Below are positions 8,845 through 18,626 of a DNA stretch of 64,000 bases, one piece after another; positions within the stretch are counted from its first letter, which is position 1, and every line of letters begins with the position of its first letter. The DNA is from JAHRAW01 sp965203265. Its GTDB lineage: Bacteria > Pseudomonadota > Gammaproteobacteria > Arenicellales > Poriferihabitantaceae. The notes below the pieces were generated by a model. That model was not told the origin of the DNA. It did not search any database and worked only from the letters and a program-made list of their open reading frames with translations. The position numbers were made by a program, and so were the translations under genes. The stretch lies in NCBI GenBank assembly GCA_965203265.1, contig CBDBBV010000002.1, forward strand, positions 1,240,001 to 1,304,000. The letters are read 5' to 3'.

Positions 8845-9608
8845 TTGCGCGCCAAGAAGGAGCGGAAGTCGAACGCCTGAAACCACTGCACGGCTTGACC
8901 AAACCCGGCCTGCCGCAATCGTGCCAAGTGGGTTGCCGCGCTATCCGGCGTCATGACCTTTTCCAGCGCCGCCCGTTTCTGCGCGATATCCAAGTCGCTG
9001 TAGCCGTTGGCGATCTTGAATTGCTCGTGCAGGGCTTGTTGCACGCCCGCCTCGCCGCCGTCCTCCGCGCGGGTTTTTTCCGAGAGAATCAGTATTCCGC
9101 CGGTTTTCAGGCCGGCGTGGATGCGCCGCAGCAGGTCGAGGCGGTCGGCCGGGTCGATGAACTGCAGGGTGAAATTCAGCACCACCATGCCGGCGTCCCG
9201 CACAGCCACCTCTCTGGCGTCTCGGCACACCAAGCGCAGGCGGGCGGAGTCGATGACGCCGCTCAGATTCCGGCGGCATTGGCGCAGCATCGGCGCGGAG
9301 TTGTCCACGCCGATGAAGCGAACCGACGGGTCGGCGATTCGCCCGTGGATGGACAGCATGGCCGCCCCCAGCGAACAGCCCAGATCGTACACATTGCAGT
9401 CCGGCTGCAAGTAGCGCTCGGCAATCACGCCGCACAGCGCTACCAGGGTTTCGTAGCCGGGCACCGAGCGCCGGATCATGTCGGGAAAGACCGCCGCCAC
9501 TTGGTCATCGAAGGCGAAATCGACTACCCGGCTGCGCTTGTCGGCGTAGACCTCGTCAACCCCGCTCGGGCCGCCTTGGCCGCCGTCCTCTCCGCCCCGA
9601 TTCGCCAT
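8841..9608 (-). CDS. cmoA: carboxy-SAM synthase CmoA
   Basis: CmoA converts SAM and prephenate to carboxy-SAM, the cofactor that CmoB uses. The 255-residue product has the VDEVYADK opening, VYDLGCSLGAAMLSIH as SAM site, IGVDNSAPML and VVLNFTLQFIDP, all typical of CmoA, and ends FRSFLARK. The frame stays open far upstream, but the ATG at 9608 (MANRGGED) gives the usual family length. It starts 11 bases after the epimerase gene and overlaps cmoB by four bases, an unusual placement of tRNA-modification genes behind propionate genes. Confidence 0.93.
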   Translation of the reverse strand: MANRGGEDGGQGGPSGVDEVYADKRSRVVDFAFDDQVAAVFPDMIRRSVPGYETLVALCGVIAERYLQPDCNVYDLGCSLGAAMLSIHGRIADPSVRFIGVDNSAPMLRQCRRNLSGVIDSARLRLVCRDAREVAVRDAGMVVLNFTLQFIDPADRLDLLRRIHAGLKTGGILILSEKTRAEDGGEAGVQQALHEQFKIANGYSDLDIAQKRAALEKVMTPDSAATHLARLRQAGFGQAVQWFQAFDFRSFLARK

Positions 9609-9619
9609 GGCCGCGCCGC

Positions 9620-10024
9620 TCAGATTTGTTCCAGTTCGATCAGCGTGCCGAGGGCGTCCGCGGGATGGAGAAATACCACCGGTTTGCCGTGGGCGCCGGT
9701 TTTCGGCTGGCCGTCTCCGAGGATTCTCAGGCCGCGCGCGCTCAGCTGCCGAACCGCCTGATCGATGTCCTCCACGGCGAAACACAGGTGATGAATCCCA
9801 CCGCGCGGATGTTTTTGCAGGAAATTGGCGATGGGCGACTGCGCGCCGAGGGGATGCAGCAATTCGATCTTGCTGTTGGGCAGGGACACGAAAACGGTAG
9901 TCACGCCGTGCTCCGGCATAGCCACCGGCGGCGACACCTCGGCGCCGAAAGCGTCTCGGTACAAAGCGGCGGCGGCCTCGAGATCGGGCACCGCGATGGC
10001 CACGTGATTGAGTTCGCCGATCAT
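9620..10024 (-). CDS. mce: methylmalonyl-CoA epimerase
   Basis: The enzyme interconverts (S)- and (R)-methylmalonyl-CoA between propionyl-CoA carboxylase and the mutase. The 134-residue product is one VOC-fold unit pair: LNHVAIAVPDLEAAAALY at the N terminus, KIELLHPLG in the middle, GGIHHLCFAVEDI and GTLIELEQI near the end, with the metal-binding His and Glu residues of the family (H7, H82, E132 by my count). The start ATG overlaps the meaB stop in ATGA, so it is translationally coupled. Confidence 0.93.
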   Translation of the reverse strand: MIGELNHVAIAVPDLEAAAALYRDAFGAEVSPPVAMPEHGVTTVFVSLPNSKIELLHPLGAQSPIANFLQKHPRGGIHHLCFAVEDIDQAVRQLSARGLRILGDGQPKTGAHGKPVVFLHPADALGTLIELEQI

Positions 10025-10989
10025 GTCGCCGAGCCGAGAAATTTCGCGACCAATTCCCGCGCGGCGATGGAGGCCGGTAACTCGCCCTCGTCCACCTGTC
10101 GCGCCATTTCGCCAAGTGCTTGATCCACGGCGCCGTCCTCGCCCAGCGCCGCCAGCAGTTGTTCGCGGGTTTCCTCCCACAGCCAGGCTCGCGCCTGCCG
10201 CCGCCGCCGTTCGCCCAGCGCGCCGTTGGATTCCAACAGGCGGCGATATTCGGCGATTTTCCCAAGCGCCTCGTCGATGCCGCTGCCCTCCGTGGAGGAC
10301 GCCAACACCACCGGCACCGGCCACGCCGCCAGCCGCCGTTTGTGCAGACTCAATCCCCGGCGCGCTTCGGCGGCGACCGTTGCTGCTTGCCCGGCCAGAC
10401 TGCCGTCGCACTTGTTGACGACGACGATGTCCGCCGATTCCATGATGCCCCGCTTGAGCCCCTGCAACTCGTCCCCCGCCGCCGGCGACAGCAGGAGGAG
10501 GAAGATGTCGGTCATCGCCGCCGCCTGCGTTTCCGATTGGCCGACCCCTACGGTTTCCACGATGATGTGGTCGAATCCCGCCGCCTCGCACGCCAGCATC
10601 GCCTCCCGCGTGCGGCGGGCGACGCCGCCGAGCACCCGGCCCGACGGCGATGGGCGGACAAAGGCTCGGGGATTGGCGGCCAGCGTGGTCATGCGCGTCT
10701 TGTCGCCGAGGATCGATCCGCCGCTGCATGGCGAAGTCGGGTCGATGGTGAGCACCGCCACCCGACTGCCCTGATCGGTGGCGCGGCTGCCGAGAGCCTC
10801 GATGAAGGTGGACTTGCCGACTCCGGGGGCGCCGCTGATGGCGATGCGGATGGCGCGGCCGGTGTGCGGCATGGCGCGGCGCAGCAGGCGCTCGGCTGCC
10901 GGGCGATCCTCGGCGCGGCTGGATTCGAGCAGGGTGATGGCTCGCGCCAATGCGCCGCGATCGCCCGAACGCAGGGCCTCGATGTCCAT
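10021..10989 (-). CDS. meaB: methylmalonyl-CoA mutase chaperone GTPase MeaB/ArgK
   Basis: A G3E-family GTPase that gates cobalamin loading into, and protects, methylmalonyl-CoA mutase. The 322-residue protein has a P-loop GAPGVGKST, TIDPTSPCSGGSILGDKTRM, FIIVETVGVGQSE-like switch (HIIVETVGVGQSE) and a VVNKCD base-recognition motif. The ATG at 10989 shares a base with the pccA stop (TAATG). Its position between pccA and mce agrees with its role. Confidence 0.94.
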   Translation of the reverse strand: MDIEALRSGDRGALARAITLLESSRAEDRPAAERLLRRAMPHTGRAIRIAISGAPGVGKSTFIEALGSRATDQGSRVAVLTIDPTSPCSGGSILGDKTRMTTLAANPRAFVRPSPSGRVLGGVARRTREAMLACEAAGFDHIIVETVGVGQSETQAAAMTDIFLLLLSPAAGDELQGLKRGIMESADIVVVNKCDGSLAGQAATVAAEARRGLSLHKRRLAAWPVPVVLASSTEGSGIDEALGKIAEYRRLLESNGALGERRRRQARAWLWEETREQLLAALGEDGAVDQALGEMARQVDEGELPASIAARELVAKFLGSAT

Positions 10990-13013
10990 TATTCGGTGGC
11001 GGCGGCGAATTCGAGGATGGGCTGATCCGCCTCGAGCACCGCGCCGGGCTGCGCCAGCGCCTTCGCCACCACGGCGTCTTCCTCGGCGCACAGGGAATTC
11101 TCCATCTTCATGGCCTCGATGACCGCCAATTCCTGCCCGGCCTTGACCGCCGCGCCCGGCTGCGCCGCCAGCGACACCAGCAACCCCGGCATGGGCGCGC
11201 GCAGGAAGCGGGAGCGGTCGGCGGGTTTGCGCGCCGGCATGATCGCGTGCAATTCCGCCGTGCGCGGCGACAGCACTCTGGCGGTGGTTCGGTCGCCGCC
11301 GTGGGCTAGGTCGTATTCGTAGCCGCGCCGTTCCACCTGAAAATGCGCCGTCTCGCCGTTGATTCGGCAGCGGCATATCGGTTGCCCGGCTCGCCATTGC
11401 TCTTCGATGCGGTACTCACTAGCCTCGCTACCGTCGCTACCGCCCACCTGCACCCGCCACTGCCCCGGCGTCCCGTCCACCGCGACCGGGTGGTGCTCGC
11501 CGTCCATCTCCACCACCCAGCGGCGGCTGATGGCGCGCCCGTAGCCGGGCAACTGGCCGGTGGTGGTTACCGCCCGTTGGCACATGCGATGGTGCAGCGC
11601 GGCGGCCACGGCGACGAACACGCCCACATTCATCCGCGCGCCGCGCCGGGGGAAGCCGTGCGGGTATTCCTGCTCGATGAAATGGGTATCCAGCTCGCCT
11701 CGCTGGAATCTCGGATGCGCCAGGATGGCGGCGACGAACGGCTGGTTGGTGTCGATGCCGCGAATGTAGTATTGGTCGAGCGCCAGCCGCATCTGCCCGA
11801 TGGCGGCGGCGCGATCCGCTCCCCAGGTGACCAACTTGGCGATCATCGGATCGTAGAATCTGGAAATCTCGTCCCCCTCCTCGACACCGGCATCCACGCG
11901 CACCGCGCAATCGGCCTCGGCGCATTGCGGCGGCGGCAGGCAGCGCACCAAACGGCCACTGGAGGGCAGGAAGCCCCGATAGGGATTTTCCGCGTAGATT
12001 CGCGCCTCCATGGCCCAGCCGTTGCAGTTCACATCGGATTGCGTCAGCGGCAATTTCTCCCCCGCCGCGACCCGAATCATCAACTCCACCAGATCGAGGC
12101 CGGTGATCAGTTCGGTAACCGGATGCTCGACCTGCAGTCGGGTATTCATCTCGAGGAAATAGAAATTGCGCGCGGCATCCACCACGAATTCGACCGTACC
12201 GGCGGAGCAATAACCCACCGCCCGCGCCAACGCAGCCGCCTGCTCGCCCATGGCCGCGCGGGTGGGCGCATCGAGGAAGGCGGAGGGGGCCTCCTCGATG
12301 ACCTTCTGGTGGCGCCGCTGAATGGAGCATTCGCGCTCGTGCAGGATGAGCAGGTTGCCGTAGGGGTCGGCGATGACCTGAATTTCGATGTGGCGGGGAC
12401 GCTCGATGAATTTCTCCAGCAGCAGGCGACCATCGCCGAAACTGGACAACGCCTCGCTGGTGGCGCGGGCGAAACCGCGCTCCACTCCGGCGGCGTCCGA
12501 AGCAACGCGCATACCCTTGCCGCCACCACCGGCACTCGCCTTGAGCATGACCGGATAGCCGATTTCTCCGGCAATGTGCACTGCCGAGGCTGCGTCGGCG
12601 ACCGCCTCGGCGTGGCCGGGGATGATATTCACGCCCGCTTTCTGCGCCAACGCTCTGGAGGCGATCTTGTCGCCCATGGCCTCGATGGCGTCGACGCCGG
12701 GGCCGATGAAGACGATACCGGCCTCGGCAAGGCGGCGGGCGAAAGCGGCATTTTCGGAGAGGAAGCCGTAGCCCGGATGCACCGCTTCGGCACCGGTTTG
12801 GCTGCACGCTTGGATGATGGCGTCGATGTCGAGGTAACTTTCTCGCGCTGGGGCGGGGCCGATGCATACTGCTTGGTCGGCTAGGCGGGTGTGGAGGGCG
12901 TCTTGGTCGGCCTCCGAATACACGGCGACCGTGGCTATGCCCATTCGCCGCGCGGTTTTGATGATGCGACAGGCGATTTCGGCGCGGTTGGCGATTAGGA
13001 TTTTTTGGAACAT
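10989..13013 (-). CDS. pccA: propionyl-CoA carboxylase alpha subunit (biotin carboxylase + BCCP)
   Basis: This subunit carboxylates biotin with ATP and carries it to the beta subunit. Of 674 residues, about 1-450 form the biotin carboxylase (FQKILIANRAEIACRI, ASAGGGGKGMRVA, EMNTRLQVEHPVTE), followed by a linker domain and a C-terminal biotinyl domain with the AMKMEN biotinylation site. I start at MFQKILIANRAE, the family's usual start, rather than the open frame to 13067. Other acyl-CoA carboxylases share this architecture, but mut, mce and meaB nearby point to propionyl-CoA. It is separated from its partner pccB by the DUF262 gene. Confidence 0.92.
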   Translation of the reverse strand: MFQKILIANRAEIACRIIKTARRMGIATVAVYSEADQDALHTRLADQAVCIGPAPARESYLDIDAIIQACSQTGAEAVHPGYGFLSENAAFARRLAEAGIVFIGPGVDAIEAMGDKIASRALAQKAGVNIIPGHAEAVADAASAVHIAGEIGYPVMLKASAGGGGKGMRVASDAAGVERGFARATSEALSSFGDGRLLLEKFIERPRHIEIQVIADPYGNLLILHERECSIQRRHQKVIEEAPSAFLDAPTRAAMGEQAAALARAVGYCSAGTVEFVVDAARNFYFLEMNTRLQVEHPVTELITGLDLVELMIRVAAGEKLPLTQSDVNCNGWAMEARIYAENPYRGFLPSSGRLVRCLPPPQCAEADCAVRVDAGVEEGDEISRFYDPMIAKLVTWGADRAAAIGQMRLALDQYYIRGIDTNQPFVAAILAHPRFQRGELDTHFIEQEYPHGFPRRGARMNVGVFVAVAAALHHRMCQRAVTTTGQLPGYGRAISRRWVVEMDGEHHPVAVDGTPGQWRVQVGGSDGSEASEYRIEEQWRAGQPICRCRINGETAHFQVERRGYEYDLAHGGDRTTARVLSPRTAELHAIMPARKPADRSRFLRAPMPGLLVSLAAQPGAAVKAGQELAVIEAMKMENSLCAEEDAVVAKALAQPGAVLEADQPILEFAAATE

Positions 13014-13041
13014 TGTCTTTAACAGCGCCGCTTTATGATTA

Positions 13042-14703
13042 TTAATACATCGGGCTAAAGAATGCATTAAACCGTGAAATTGCTTTCCGTTGTCGTTTAT
13101 CTATTTCATTCTTGGTCCAACAAGGAGTACTCGTTGACAAATCTAAAGCGTCCTGAATCTTAGACGATTCATATTCTTTTTGTTTCCGTTGAAAAAATTC
13201 GGCACTAGCACGAATATTAATTTTCTTCTCCAGTGGAATTTTATTTCCAATTTTTTCAATATATTTCTTATGTGAATCACTGTCCCATCCATCATAATTA
13301 GCCCATTTCCAAGGAAGTATATGTTCGATTTCACATTTTCCTATCACTTCCGCATAATAATTAAAATCCTGTTTGCTATTTAGAGAAGAACACAACCAAA
13401 TCATTCCCTTTCGATATCTGACACCATATTCATCCCCTTCTAATCGTTTCTTGAAAGAAGGAATATCAAGTACAACGTTTGATCGATATTCTTCAAAATA
13501 ATCGTTTTCCTTAGCAATAGCAGAGCAAACTTTAAATGTTGTATCTCTTACATGGTTTACAGAATTATGAACCACACCTTTTATATAAAAATATCTGACA
13601 GTATTTTTTAACAATTTAATGTAATTACTTTGTTGATCATCCGCAAGATAGAAAAAACCATCTTCCTCAAAATCCCCATATTTATTCAAGAAAACATACA
13701 ACGGATAATGGCAATAGTCATTTGGGTAACAATGCAGAATTTTCCGATATATCTGCTCTTGAAATTTAAACTCATCTGCACATGTATAGTCTTGCGTTAG
13801 TATCGCGTGGTACCCCTTCAAGTAGTGCACTATCAAGTCCCATTCGTTTTTCTGGTTGCCCAATTCTGTGAAATAATCCTGAATATAAGAGCGCATTTTT
13901 CGTTCCTTATTAATTTCCCCCCTATCCGCTCTAATAATATGCATATGAATTCTAAAAAGTGTTTCGTGCTTATCGAGTTCACGCCATGTATTAATAAAAT
14001 GTTCCTTGTCTCCACAATTTCCGTAGATTTGAGCCTTAAATATATCCGCGTCATTGAGGCTCATTCCGCGATCATTGATAATTTGGAATAGAGTTAATGC
14101 ATCATCCAGAGAGTCACACACAATAGGCAGCATTACTACATTCTCTCGGAACAGTTTCAATGCATTTTCACGTTGATCTGAAGTTTTTTCATTCCACCAT
14201 ATATCTAATTTTTCTTGTAGGACATTAAAATTCAACCTGAATTTATTTTTTTTATCTATTTTGTCAATTCTTAATTCCATGATATTGCTTAGATTATATC
14301 GGTCATCTGCTAATACTCGTGTTTCTAGACGTAGTTCTTCCTTTAATATATCAGTAGTTATTGAATCTGTTTTATAAATCATTTTTTCTAGAACCCTGTG
14401 AGTACTAGCTCGCTGAAACAGTAATCTCATAAGAATCAACAAAGTAGTTAATCGTTGTTGACCATCAATCACCATCCATACTTTATCAGATTTACTTTCT
14501 GGATCGTCGTATACGACGATACTGCCAAGAAAATACCTATCTTTATCATCTGACATATCATCAAAAAAAGAAGAGATGTCTTCCCACAGCTGCTCACACT
14601 GTTCAACGCCCCATGAATAAGGGCGCTGAAATTCAGGAATAATAAATTCTCGGCTACCAAAAATTTCACCGATTGACATCGGATTTGCTTGTAATGCTTT
14701 CAC
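13042..14703 (-). CDS. DUF262/DUF1524 (GmrSD-like) nuclease-type protein
   Basis: A 553-residue protein with the DUF262 hallmarks at the N terminus, FIIPEFQRPYSWG and VIDGQQRLTTLLIL, the ParB-like NTPase signature, and a C-terminal HNH-like CEIEHILPWKW motif of DUF1524. Relatives include GmrSD-type modification-dependent restriction enzymes and other phage-defence proteins. The start is a GTG preceded by AGGAGG seven to eight bases upstream. The gene is strongly AT-rich compared with both neighbours and lies between pccB (101 bases away) and pccA (28 bases away), so it is very likely an insertion into the propionate operon, still read in the same direction. Confidence 0.88.
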   Translation of the reverse strand: MKALQANPMSIGEIFGSREFIIPEFQRPYSWGVEQCEQLWEDISSFFDDMSDDKDRYFLGSIVVYDDPESKSDKVWMVIDGQQRLTTLLILMRLLFQRASTHRVLEKMIYKTDSITTDILKEELRLETRVLADDRYNLSNIMELRIDKIDKKNKFRLNFNVLQEKLDIWWNEKTSDQRENALKLFRENVVMLPIVCDSLDDALTLFQIINDRGMSLNDADIFKAQIYGNCGDKEHFINTWRELDKHETLFRIHMHIIRADRGEINKERKMRSYIQDYFTELGNQKNEWDLIVHYLKGYHAILTQDYTCADEFKFQEQIYRKILHCYPNDYCHYPLYVFLNKYGDFEEDGFFYLADDQQSNYIKLLKNTVRYFYIKGVVHNSVNHVRDTTFKVCSAIAKENDYFEEYRSNVVLDIPSFKKRLEGDEYGVRYRKGMIWLCSSLNSKQDFNYYAEVIGKCEIEHILPWKWANYDGWDSDSHKKYIEKIGNKIPLEKKINIRASAEFFQRKQKEYESSKIQDALDLSTSTPCWTKNEIDKRQRKAISRFNAFFSPMY

Positions 14704-14804
14704 AGTTTATGTCCTCCTAATAAATTTCGGTACTTTTAAAACAAGTGTAGAAGATAAAAATACGCCGCAGGCGCTCCGCCAACTTTAGCACGCCTATTTC
14801 CCAA

Positions 14805-16337
14805 TCACAACGGAATATTCCCATGCTTCTTCCACGGATTCTCCAACCTCTTCCCCCGCAACATCGCCAACGACCGACACAGCCGCTTGCGCGTATCTCG
14901 TGGAAATACCACATCATCGATATACCCCCGCCGCGCCGCCACGAAGGGGTTGGCGAATTTGCCCCGATATTCCTCGGTGCGCGCTTCGATGGCACTCGCA
15001 TCTCCGGCTTCTTCGCGGAAGATGATTTCCACTGCCCCCTTAGGCCCCATCACCGCGATTTCCGCGCTCGGCCAAGCGAGGTTTACATCGCCGCGCAGGT
15101 GTTTGGATGCCATTACATCGTAGGCGCCGCCGTAGGCTTTGCGGGTGATCAGGGTAACTTTGGGCACGGTGCATTCGGCGTAGGCGTATAGCAACTTGGC
15201 GCCGTGGGTGATGATGCCGCCGTATTCCTGCGCGGTGCCGGGCATGAATCCCGGTACATCCACCAGCGTAACCAGCGGGATATTGAAGGCGTCGCAGAAG
15301 CGCACGAATCTGGCGCCCTTGATGGAGGCATTGATGTCGAGGCAACCGGCCAGCACCATCGGTTGATTGGCGACGAAACCGACCGTACTCCCTTCCATGC
15401 GGCCGAAACCGACCACCAGATTCTTGGCGAACTCCGGCTGCATTTCAAAGAAATCGCCCTCGTCCACCACCTTGTGGATCACCTCCTTGATGTCGTAGGG
15501 CAGACTGGGATTGTCGGGAACCAGCGTGTCCAGCGATTTTTCCACCCGCCCCGGAGGATCATCGGCGCTGCGTTCGGGGGAACCGTCGCGGTTGTTGGCG
15601 GGGAGGAAATTGATCAGGCGGCGTGCCATGAGTAGCGCGTCCACATCGTTGGCGAAAGCGAGGTCGGCCACGCCGGAACAGGTGGTGTGAGTGCGCGCGC
15701 CGCCGAGGTCTTCGGCGGTAACTTCCTCGTGGGTTACCGCCTTGACCACATCCGGGCCGGTAACGAACATATAGGCGCTGCCTTCCACCATGAGTATGAA
15801 GTCGGTGATGGCCGGTGAATAGACCGCACCACCGGCGCACGGCCCCATGATCAGGGAAATCTGCGGCACCACGCCGGACGCGAGCACATTGCGCTGAAAG
15901 ACTTCGGCGTAGCCGCCGAGGGAAGCGACGCCCTCCTGAATGCGCGCGCCGCCGGAATCGTTGATACCGATGATCGGCGCGCCCACCCGCATGGCCTGAT
16001 CCATCACCTTGCAGATTTTCTCCGCGTGGGCTTCGGACAGGGAGCCGCCGAACACTGTGAAGTCCTGACTGTAGATGAACACCAACCGCCCGTTGATGGT
16101 GCCGTAGCCGGTGACCACGCCGTCTCCGGGGATGGATTTTTCCGCCATGCCGAAGTCGGTGCAGCGGTGCTCGACGAATATGTCCCACTCCTCGAAACTG
16201 TCCTCGTCGAAGAGGATTTCGATGCGCTCGCGGGCGCTCAGTTTTCCCTTGGCGTGCTGCGTGCGAATTCGTTCTTCCCCGCCGCCCTGCTTGGCTTGGG
16301 CGCGCTTGCGTTCGAGTTGTTCGATGATCTCGTGCAT
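14805..16337 (-). CDS. pccB: propionyl-CoA carboxylase beta subunit
   Basis: The carboxyltransferase subunit moves CO2 from biotin to propionyl-CoA. At 510 residues it is full length. Signatures are GKLSARERIEILFDEDSFEEWD, DFTVFGGSLSEAHAEKI, INDSGGARIQEGV, GPCAGGAVYSPA, DVPGFMPGTAQEYGGII and KAYGGAYDVMASKHL, ending NPWKKHGNIPL. The ATG shares one base with the mut stop (TAATG). About 100 non-coding bases follow before the inserted DUF262 gene. Confidence 0.95.
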   Translation of the reverse strand: MHEIIEQLERKRAQAKQGGGEERIRTQHAKGKLSARERIEILFDEDSFEEWDIFVEHRCTDFGMAEKSIPGDGVVTGYGTINGRLVFIYSQDFTVFGGSLSEAHAEKICKVMDQAMRVGAPIIGINDSGGARIQEGVASLGGYAEVFQRNVLASGVVPQISLIMGPCAGGAVYSPAITDFILMVEGSAYMFVTGPDVVKAVTHEEVTAEDLGGARTHTTCSGVADLAFANDVDALLMARRLINFLPANNRDGSPERSADDPPGRVEKSLDTLVPDNPSLPYDIKEVIHKVVDEGDFFEMQPEFAKNLVVGFGRMEGSTVGFVANQPMVLAGCLDINASIKGARFVRFCDAFNIPLVTLVDVPGFMPGTAQEYGGIITHGAKLLYAYAECTVPKVTLITRKAYGGAYDVMASKHLRGDVNLAWPSAEIAVMGPKGAVEIIFREEAGDASAIEARTEEYRGKFANPFVAARRGYIDDVVFPRDTRKRLCRSLAMLRGKRLENPWKKHGNIPL

Positions 16338-18544
16338 TAGGATTTCTCGTGTTCGTGTTTGGCTGATCCGGCGCGCAGAATGCCCAGCACCTCGGCGGCG
16401 GCTTCGAGGATATTGGCGCCGGGGGCGAAAATGGCGGCCACGCCTTCGCGATACAGTTCGGCGTGATCAGCCGCCGGAATGACGCCGCCGCACACCACTT
16501 TCACATCCCCGCAACCGGCCTGCCGCAACGCCTTCAGCACACCGGGCACGAGAGTGCGATGGGCGCCCGCCTGCGTGGATATGCCGATCAGGTGCACATC
16601 GTTATCGAGGGCTTGGCGCGCCGCCTCCTCGGGCGTCTGGAAGAGGGGGCCGATGTCCACATCGAAACCGAAATCGGCGAAGGCGGCGGCGATGATCTTG
16701 GCGCCTCGGTCGTGGCCGTCCTGCCCCAGTTTGACCATCAACATGCGCGGGCGGCGCCCGACTTGGCGGGCGAATTCGGCCACATCGCGGGTCAGGTCGG
16801 CAAAACGCTGGTCGCCCTCGTACATGGCGCCGTACACGCCGCCGATGGTGTGCGTGGGGGCGTGGTGGCGCTGGTAGACCCGTTCCAGCGCGTGGGAGAT
16901 TTCCCCCACGCTGGCGCGGGCGCGGGCGGCTACCACTGCTATTTCGAGCAGGCCGCCGCGCCCGGCACCAACGCCGACGTCGCTACCGGTGCGAGCCAGT
17001 TCGGTGAGCGCGTCCAGCGCCGCGCGGCATTCCGCCTCATCCCGCTGCCGCCGAATCCGCTTCAACCGCCGCACCTGCTTCTCCCGCACGGCGTGATTGT
17101 CCACCACGCGGATATCGACCGCCTCCTCCTCTTCCGGCGAGTACTTGTTGACGCCGACGATGACCTCCTCGCCGAGGTCGATGCGCGCTTGGCGCTTGGC
17201 GGCGGCCTCCTCGATGCGCAGCTTGGGCAGGCCGCTTTCCACCGCGACGGTCATGCCGCCCAACGCCTCCACCTCGTCGATCAGTTTGCGCGCCTCGACC
17301 ATCAGGCTGTGGGTCAATTTTTCCACATAATAGGAACCGGCCAGCGGATCGACCACGTGGCGCAAGCCGGTTTCCTGCTGCAACACCAACTGGGTGTTGC
17401 GGGCGATGCGGGCGGAGAATTCCGACGGCAGCGCCAGCGCCTCGTCGAAGGAATTGGTGTGCAGCGACTGAGTGCCGCCGAGGATCGCGGCCATGGCCTC
17501 GATGGTGGTGCGAATGATGTTGTTGTAGGGGTCGCGGCTGGCCAGGCTGACTCCGGAGGTCTGGCAATGGGTGCGCAGGCGCAGGGAGCGCGCGTCCGCC
17601 GGCGCGAAATGGCGCGTCATCAATTCTGCCCAGAGGGCGCGGGCGGCGCGCAACTTGGCGATTTCCATGAAGAAATTCATGCCGATGCCGAAGAAGAACG
17701 ACAGCCGGGGGGCGAATTCATCCACCTCGAGACCGGCGGCCACGGCGGCGCGCACATATTCGACGCCGTCCGCCAAAGTGAACGCCAGCTCCTGCACGCT
17801 GGTGGCGCCGGCTTCCTGCATGTGGTAGCCGGAAATGGAAATCGGGTTGAATTTCGGCATGTTCGCGGCGGCGTAGGCGATGATGTCGGCGACGATCCCC
17901 AGAGACGGCGTCGGCGGGTAGATATAGGTGTTGCGCACCATGAATTCCTTGAGAATATCGTTCTGCAACGTGCCGCACAGCGCCTCGCGCGCAACCCCCT
18001 GCTCCTCGGCGGCGACTATGTACATCGCCATGATCGGCAACGCCGCGCCGTTCATGGTCATGGACACCGACATCTTGTCCAGCGGGATTCGATCGAACAG
18101 GATTTTCATATCCTCCACCGTGTCGATGGCCACTCCGGCCTTGCCCACATCTCCGGCCACGCGGGGATGGTCGGAGTCGTAGCCGCGATGGGTGGCGAGA
18201 TCGAAGGCCACCGACAAACCGGCCTGCCCGGCCGCCAGATTGCGGCGATAGAAGGCGTTGGACTCCTCGGCGGTGGAGAATCCGGCGTATTGGCGGATGG
18301 TCCAGGGACGCCCAGCGTACATGCTGGCGCGGGCGCCGCGAGTGTAGGGGGGCAGCCCCGGTAGGGTGTTCAGGTCGGCGATGCGATCCAGATCTTCGGC
18401 GGTGTACAGCGGCTTGACCGCAATGCCCTCCGGCGTGTGCCAGCACAGATCTTCGGGCACCCGATCCGCGAGTTCTTCTTCGGCGATCCGCCGCCAGATT
18501 TCCGCCGGAGTCGGCCGGTTTTTTTCAGCGGCTGAGTCCGCCAT
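16337..18544 (-). CDS. mut: methylmalonyl-CoA mutase (single-chain, B12-dependent)
   Basis: The enzyme rearranges (R)-methylmalonyl-CoA to succinyl-CoA using adenosylcobalamin. The 735-residue protein has the substrate barrel (PYTRGARASMYAGRPWTIRQYAGF, SGYHMQEAGAT, HTNSFDEALALPSEFSARIARNTQ) and the C-terminal cobalamin domain with KLGQDGHDRGAKII, the DxHxxG motif supplying the cobalt-ligating His, then GISTQAG. I choose the ATG at 18544 (MADSAAEKNRPT) because the sequence upstream is not conserved. It begins the pathway operon, 82 bases after the LOG gene. Confidence 0.95.
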   Translation of the reverse strand: MADSAAEKNRPTPAEIWRRIAEEELADRVPEDLCWHTPEGIAVKPLYTAEDLDRIADLNTLPGLPPYTRGARASMYAGRPWTIRQYAGFSTAEESNAFYRRNLAAGQAGLSVAFDLATHRGYDSDHPRVAGDVGKAGVAIDTVEDMKILFDRIPLDKMSVSMTMNGAALPIMAMYIVAAEEQGVAREALCGTLQNDILKEFMVRNTYIYPPTPSLGIVADIIAYAAANMPKFNPISISGYHMQEAGATSVQELAFTLADGVEYVRAAVAAGLEVDEFAPRLSFFFGIGMNFFMEIAKLRAARALWAELMTRHFAPADARSLRLRTHCQTSGVSLASRDPYNNIIRTTIEAMAAILGGTQSLHTNSFDEALALPSEFSARIARNTQLVLQQETGLRHVVDPLAGSYYVEKLTHSLMVEARKLIDEVEALGGMTVAVESGLPKLRIEEAAAKRQARIDLGEEVIVGVNKYSPEEEEAVDIRVVDNHAVREKQVRRLKRIRRQRDEAECRAALDALTELARTGSDVGVGAGRGGLLEIAVVAARARASVGEISHALERVYQRHHAPTHTIGGVYGAMYEGDQRFADLTRDVAEFARQVGRRPRMLMVKLGQDGHDRGAKIIAAAFADFGFDVDIGPLFQTPEEAARQALDNDVHLIGISTQAGAHRTLVPGVLKALRQAGCGDVKVVCGGVIPAADHAELYREGVAAIFAPGANILEAAAEVLGILRAGSAKHEHEKS

Positions 18545-18626
18545 GGTTGCTCTGGTAACTGTTGCCAGATTCCAGTGTAACGGAAAGCACCGCGCAAAAG
18601 TAGGCGGCCCCCCTGCGGTATCCGCC

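Noticed and set aside
9609..10265. A 474-residue CmoA fusion protein
   Set aside because: The upstream part is an out-of-frame reading of meaB and mce; CmoA has a normal start at 9608.
10990..11397. Extension of MeaB upstream of 10989
   Set aside because: It is Arg/Gly-rich shadow sequence inside pccA; the coupled TAATG start gives the usual length.
16463..18364. Plus-strand open frame of 633 codons opposite mut
   Set aside because: Typical GC-rich antisense frame, His/Gln/Gly-rich, no family signature, and mut is certain on the other strand.
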